A program made the translations under genes and the position numbers. From contig JAQVQU010000017.1 of the NCBI GenBank assembly GCA_028701415.1, positions 11,516-22,655 on the forward strand: a DNA stretch of 11,140 nucleotides, in the 5' to 3' direction. The notes beneath the pieces are model-generated. The model saw only the letters and a program-made list of their open reading frames with translations. It did no database searches and was not told the DNA's origin. Origin of the DNA: Clostridia bacterium. GTDB taxonomy: Bacteria; Bacillota; Clostridia; Christensenellales; DTU072. This document shows, one piece after another, positions 9,311 to 11,140 of the stretch. The first letter of the stretch is position 1. Each line of letters opens with the position of its first letter.

Positions 9311-9374
9311 CACCCCGCCTCATTAGTACCATTCAAAGCAAAAAGGAATTCCCCTTATATATAATGCGTACGTT

Positions 9375-9406
9375 ATTATACTATAATAAAGGCAATACCT
9401 TGTCAA
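9375..9406 (-). promoter_or_regulatory. Sigma-A-type promoter of the giant lipoprotein gene
   Basis: On the minus strand a perfect -35 TTGACA lies at 9406-9401. Possible -10 boxes are TATAAT (9380-9375, spacer 20), TAGTAT (9383-9378, spacer 17) and TATAGT (9385-9380, spacer 15). The -10 region sits in a dyad, ttattata-c-tataataa at 9373-9389 with 8-bp arms, which could be an operator or chance in AT-rich DNA. With the TATAAT box, transcription would start near 9368 and leave a leader of about 94 bases. Confidence 0.65.
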
Positions 9407-9515
9407 CGCATATAAATAATATATCACTCACAATTCAGTACCCTTCAGCAAACATTCACCCCCACTTTCTATCATCATCAAAAACACACATCGAAAAAAG
9501 CATCAGAAACTACAT

Positions 9516-9529
9516 TGCAAAAATTTGCA
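9516..9529. repeat. Small dyad TGCAAA-aa-TTTGCA
   Basis: A perfect inverted repeat with 6-bp arms and a 2-bp centre lies about 110 bp upstream of the -35 box of the giant gene. It could be a binding site for a dimeric regulator. The arms are too close to form an RNA hairpin. Confidence 0.3.
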
Positions 9530-9956
9530 TAAATCATCTCTAGAAACGTTGCTCTTTAAGGCCCCATAATTATCTAGCCAAACTTCTTCCAAATGTCCAT
9601 ATACTTCCACTCTTAATCCGAAGACTTCGAGCCCCAAAGACTAGGCAAAGGCTATCAATAATTTAATGATTTTTTTAAAAAATTTTACCCCCATAAACCG
9701 CTGAAACAGAAAGCACATTCGTCTATACGATTCTAAATTTTTCTTTTTTTATTTATTGCGACTATAGGATACTTATATCTATTATTTGGTGCCCTAAATT
9801 GCGATATGCCCAATCAAACGTTATTCCCTCAAAATCTAAAATATTCACATTTATTGCTTAAAACTTTAGCCCCTCCGATTGTCGTTTTTTCTACTTTTTT
9901 CGCCCCATAATTCTGTTCTGTTTTTCTTCTTGAATCTCGATAAATATATCTGAATA

Positions 9957-9975
9957 GTCCCCCTTTCGTCCCCCT
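9957..9975. repeat. Direct repeat gtccccct, 11-bp spacing
   Basis: The 8-mer gtccccct occurs at 9957-9964 and 9968-9975. Starts are 11 bp apart, about one helical turn, a layout used by some response regulators that bind direct repeats. No regulator can be named, and the tract is C-rich generally, so chance is possible. Confidence 0.3.
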
Positions 9976-10106
9976 AAGTTTTGCCCATTTTTTCTTCTTT
10001 TACCACCTTAAAAACATCTCAATAATCCCTGTTTATTACATTCCTTTTTTCAAAAATCTACCCTTATTATTTTCTTCTTTAGAAAAAATTAGCATCTATT
10101 TTTTAT

Positions 10107-10135
10107 TTGATAATATTATTACTTTCCTTTATAAT
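10107..10135 (+). promoter_or_regulatory. Sigma-A-type promoter of the UPF0316 gene
   Basis: TTGATA (10107-10112, five of six consensus bases) and a perfect TATAAT (10130-10135) are separated by 17 bp. The predicted start near 10142 leaves a short leader of about 30 bases with a GGAGG ribosome site at 10164-10168. Confidence 0.8.
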
Positions 10136-10147
10136 CACATTGTGATT
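10133..10147. promoter_or_regulatory. Operator-like dyad over the -10 box and start of the UPF0316 gene
   Basis: AATCACA-T-TGTGATT is a perfect inverted repeat with 7-bp arms and a one-base centre. It overlaps the last bases of the TATAAT box and the predicted transcription start, where a bound repressor would block transcription. The regulator is unknown. The arrangement differs from the Crp (TGTGA-N6-TCACA) and Rex boxes. Confidence 0.5.
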
Positions 10148-10173
10148 TCTTAGGATATCCTTCGGAGGAAAAG

Positions 10174-10704
10174 ATGCTTGAATATTTGAGCGGCAACAGC
10201 ATAGGTGTTTACTTTATTATCTTCTTTGGCAAGATAATTGAAGTTGCCATTGCAACTGTTCGTATCGTGCTTATAAGCCGTGGTCAACGCACTGTAGGGG
10301 CCATAATAGCCTTTCTTGAAGTATTGATGTGGATATTCATATCGGGAAGTGTAATCGTTGGTGTAGCAAAATATCCCCTAAAGGCAGTTGTATATTCTGT
10401 GGCCTTTGCGCTTGGAACATTCCTGGGATCCATGCTGGAAGATTACCTTGCTTTAGGCCTTAGTACAATTCAAATAATCACCTCAGAAGACACGAAGGCA
10501 CTTCAACAGATCCTTCGAGAAAATTACCTTGCAGTGACTGTAATTAAAGGGGAAGGAAAGGATGGGCCCAAAGATATCCTTACTATCCATTTAAAGCGCA
10601 AGCGGGTAAAAACAACAGTTCCTCTCATCAATCAACATCTTACAAACAGTCTAATAACAGTAACTGATGTTAAAATTATAAAGGGTGGATACATCCGTAA
10701 ATAA
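10174..10704 (+). CDS. UPF0316 family membrane protein (DUF5698-DUF2179, YebE-like)
   Basis: The 176-residue product has the layout of the UPF0316 family, whose B. subtilis member is YebE (I recall a similar length). Three hydrophobic segments lie at residues about 9-29, 41-64 and 69-87. Between the first two is the family's basic loop (R30...SRGQR). Residues about 98-176 form a soluble domain of DUF2179 type with the late motif ITVTDVKIIKGG (G171-G172). DUF2179 also closes YitT-type membrane proteins. The biochemical role of the family is unknown. The ATG is supported by GGAGG five bases upstream. The gene appears to be a single-gene unit, divergent from the giant lipoprotein gene, with no obvious strong terminator after its TAA. 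Base composition is balanced (14 G and 10 C in 10501-10560), unlike the flanking spacers. Confidence 0.9.
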   Translation: MLEYLSGNSIGVYFIIFFGKIIEVAIATVRIVLISRGQRTVGAIIAFLEVLMWIFISGSVIVGVAKYPLKAVVYSVAFALGTFLGSMLEDYLALGLSTIQIITSEDTKALQQILRENYLAVTVIKGEGKDGPKDILTIHLKRKRVKTTVPLINQHLTNSLITVTDVKIIKGGYIRK

Positions 10705-11140
10705 GGTCTTTCGGTCATTTCCTTCACCTCTTAAAAAAGCTCTTTTTATCCTATTATATTCAACCTTAGATATTATCCCTTTCTTCAAAGCCCCTATCCA
10801 ACTATCTAAAACAACCTTATCCCTTACTCAGAAGCCCTTATCTATCTAATTTTTAATAACCTTATCCCTTCATTCAAATCCTTTATTCAACTAATTTAAA
10901 CAATATTTTCCCTTCCTTCTAGCAAGGCTCTTATGCATTCCAAGAAGACCATAAGTCGATTAAATTCTGCGATGCTAGCATTTAAGCTCGAAAACTTTTC
11001 CCGTGTAAATCAACAATATCCTAACTATCCTACAACAAGCCCTATATTCTATAACTTTTATTAATCCAACGCTTAAAAGATTGTTTTGAATACCCCATTG
11101 GACAAATCTTAATTATCAGAACACTTTGTCTTTCATTCTT
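10705..11140. other. Non-coding, G-poor tail of the window
   Basis: No credible gene or RNA gene is visible on either strand. The plus strand has 17 C and 2 G in 10741-10800, and 16 C and 2 G in 10801-10860. A 10-bp palindrome, ATGCTAGCAT, lies at 10972-10981. Just after the UPF0316 stop I see no GC-rich hairpin followed by a T tract, only a weak AAAAAG...CTTTTT element near 10732-10747. Confidence 0.65.
10770..10945. repeat. Four degenerate tandem units of 44-45 bp
   Basis: The anchor ttatccct recurs at 10773, 10817 and 10862, and as ttttccct at 10906, so the intervals are 44, 45 and 44 bp. After each anchor come similar blocks: ttcttcaaagcccctatcc, tactcagaagcccttatct, tcattcaaatcctttattc, and a weaker fourth. 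Units two and three begin with the same aaccttatccctt. The array is in non-coding DNA downstream of the UPF0316 gene. It lacks the conserved repeats and unrelated spacers of a CRISPR array. It may be a decayed minisatellite. Confidence 0.6.

Larger units (their letters stand above)
9407..10106. other. Long AT-rich divergent spacer without a gene
   Basis: I found no credible reading frame, tRNA or rRNA here on either strand; the few start codons are followed quickly by stops and lack ribosome sites. The plus strand is strongly depleted in G (for example 21 C and 3 G in 9961-10020, 13 C and 1 G in 10021-10080). Small motifs recur: ccccataa three times (9564, 9689 and 9905 approximately), gtccccct twice at an 11-bp interval, and a TGCAAA-aa-TTTGCA dyad at 9516-9529. 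Its length for a divergent promoter region in bacteria is notable. Confidence 0.7.

Noticed and set aside
9279..9323. ATG at 9323 as the start of the giant gene
   Set aside because: It is in a different phase and reaches TAG after 14 codons; there is no ribosome site before it. Reported only as a possible leader frame.
9290..9332. Resemblance of the leader to the 23S rRNA 3' end (GGTACTAAT) followed by the 5S rRNA start (GGTGGCGA)
   Set aside because: The matches are only 8-9 bases each and the surrounding rRNA sequence is absent; chance is the simpler explanation.
9957..9988. G-quadruplex on the minus strand
   Set aside because: Only three close runs of three or more G are present; the fourth run needed is too far away.
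10705..10760. Intrinsic terminator after the UPF0316 gene
   Set aside because: The only candidate pairing (AAAAAG with CTTTTT) is AT-only apart from one pair and has a two-base loop, too weak to call.
10770..10945. CRISPR array
   Set aside because: The units are degenerate along their whole length, with no conserved repeat alternating with unrelated spacers, and no cas genes are present.

Overview
The window comes from a low-GC bacterium that uses the standard genetic code. In the long reading frame tryptophan is always TGG, no TGA occurs in frame, and TGA is the stop just upstream. The promoters are sigma-A-like, one gene has a strong GGAGG ribosome site, and one protein belongs to the UPF0316/YebE family. 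I infer Bacillota or a relative at the base of the Mollicutes with standard code. The exact lineage cannot be named from the sequence.

Bases 1-9274 are one uninterrupted minus-strand frame of at least 3091 codons that runs off the left edge. I checked every triplet in this frame and found no stop. It encodes a giant exported lipoprotein: a 24-residue signal peptide, a lipobox (LTSC, Cys25), then more than 3000 residues of Tyr-rich, beta-strand-rich, modular sequence with few cysteines. Four layers of internal repetition are visible: (i) an alpha/beta module seen three times in residues about 100-930; (ii) a short Y-rich beta motif seen five times in residues 996-1190; (iii) Ig-like repeats marked by 'LP...V.W' from residue about 1311 onward; (iv) larger 229-254-residue repeats at the visible C-terminal end. 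I do not recognise a named family for the whole protein.

Bases 9275-10173 are a long divergent spacer with no credible gene. It carries a minus-strand promoter with a perfect TTGACA for the giant gene, a short structured leader, and a near-consensus plus-strand promoter whose -10 and start region overlap a 7-bp dyad. Bases 10174-10704 encode the 176-residue membrane protein of the UPF0316 (DUF5698-DUF2179) family.

Bases 10705-11140 are again non-coding. They hold four degenerate tandem units of 44-45 bp. Both spacers have extremely few G and many C on the plus strand, whichever gene they flank, which stands out from the coding DNA.

The two genes are divergent and share only the spacer. Nothing in the sequence shows that they work together. 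The most unusual content is the giant repetitive lipoprotein and its leader.
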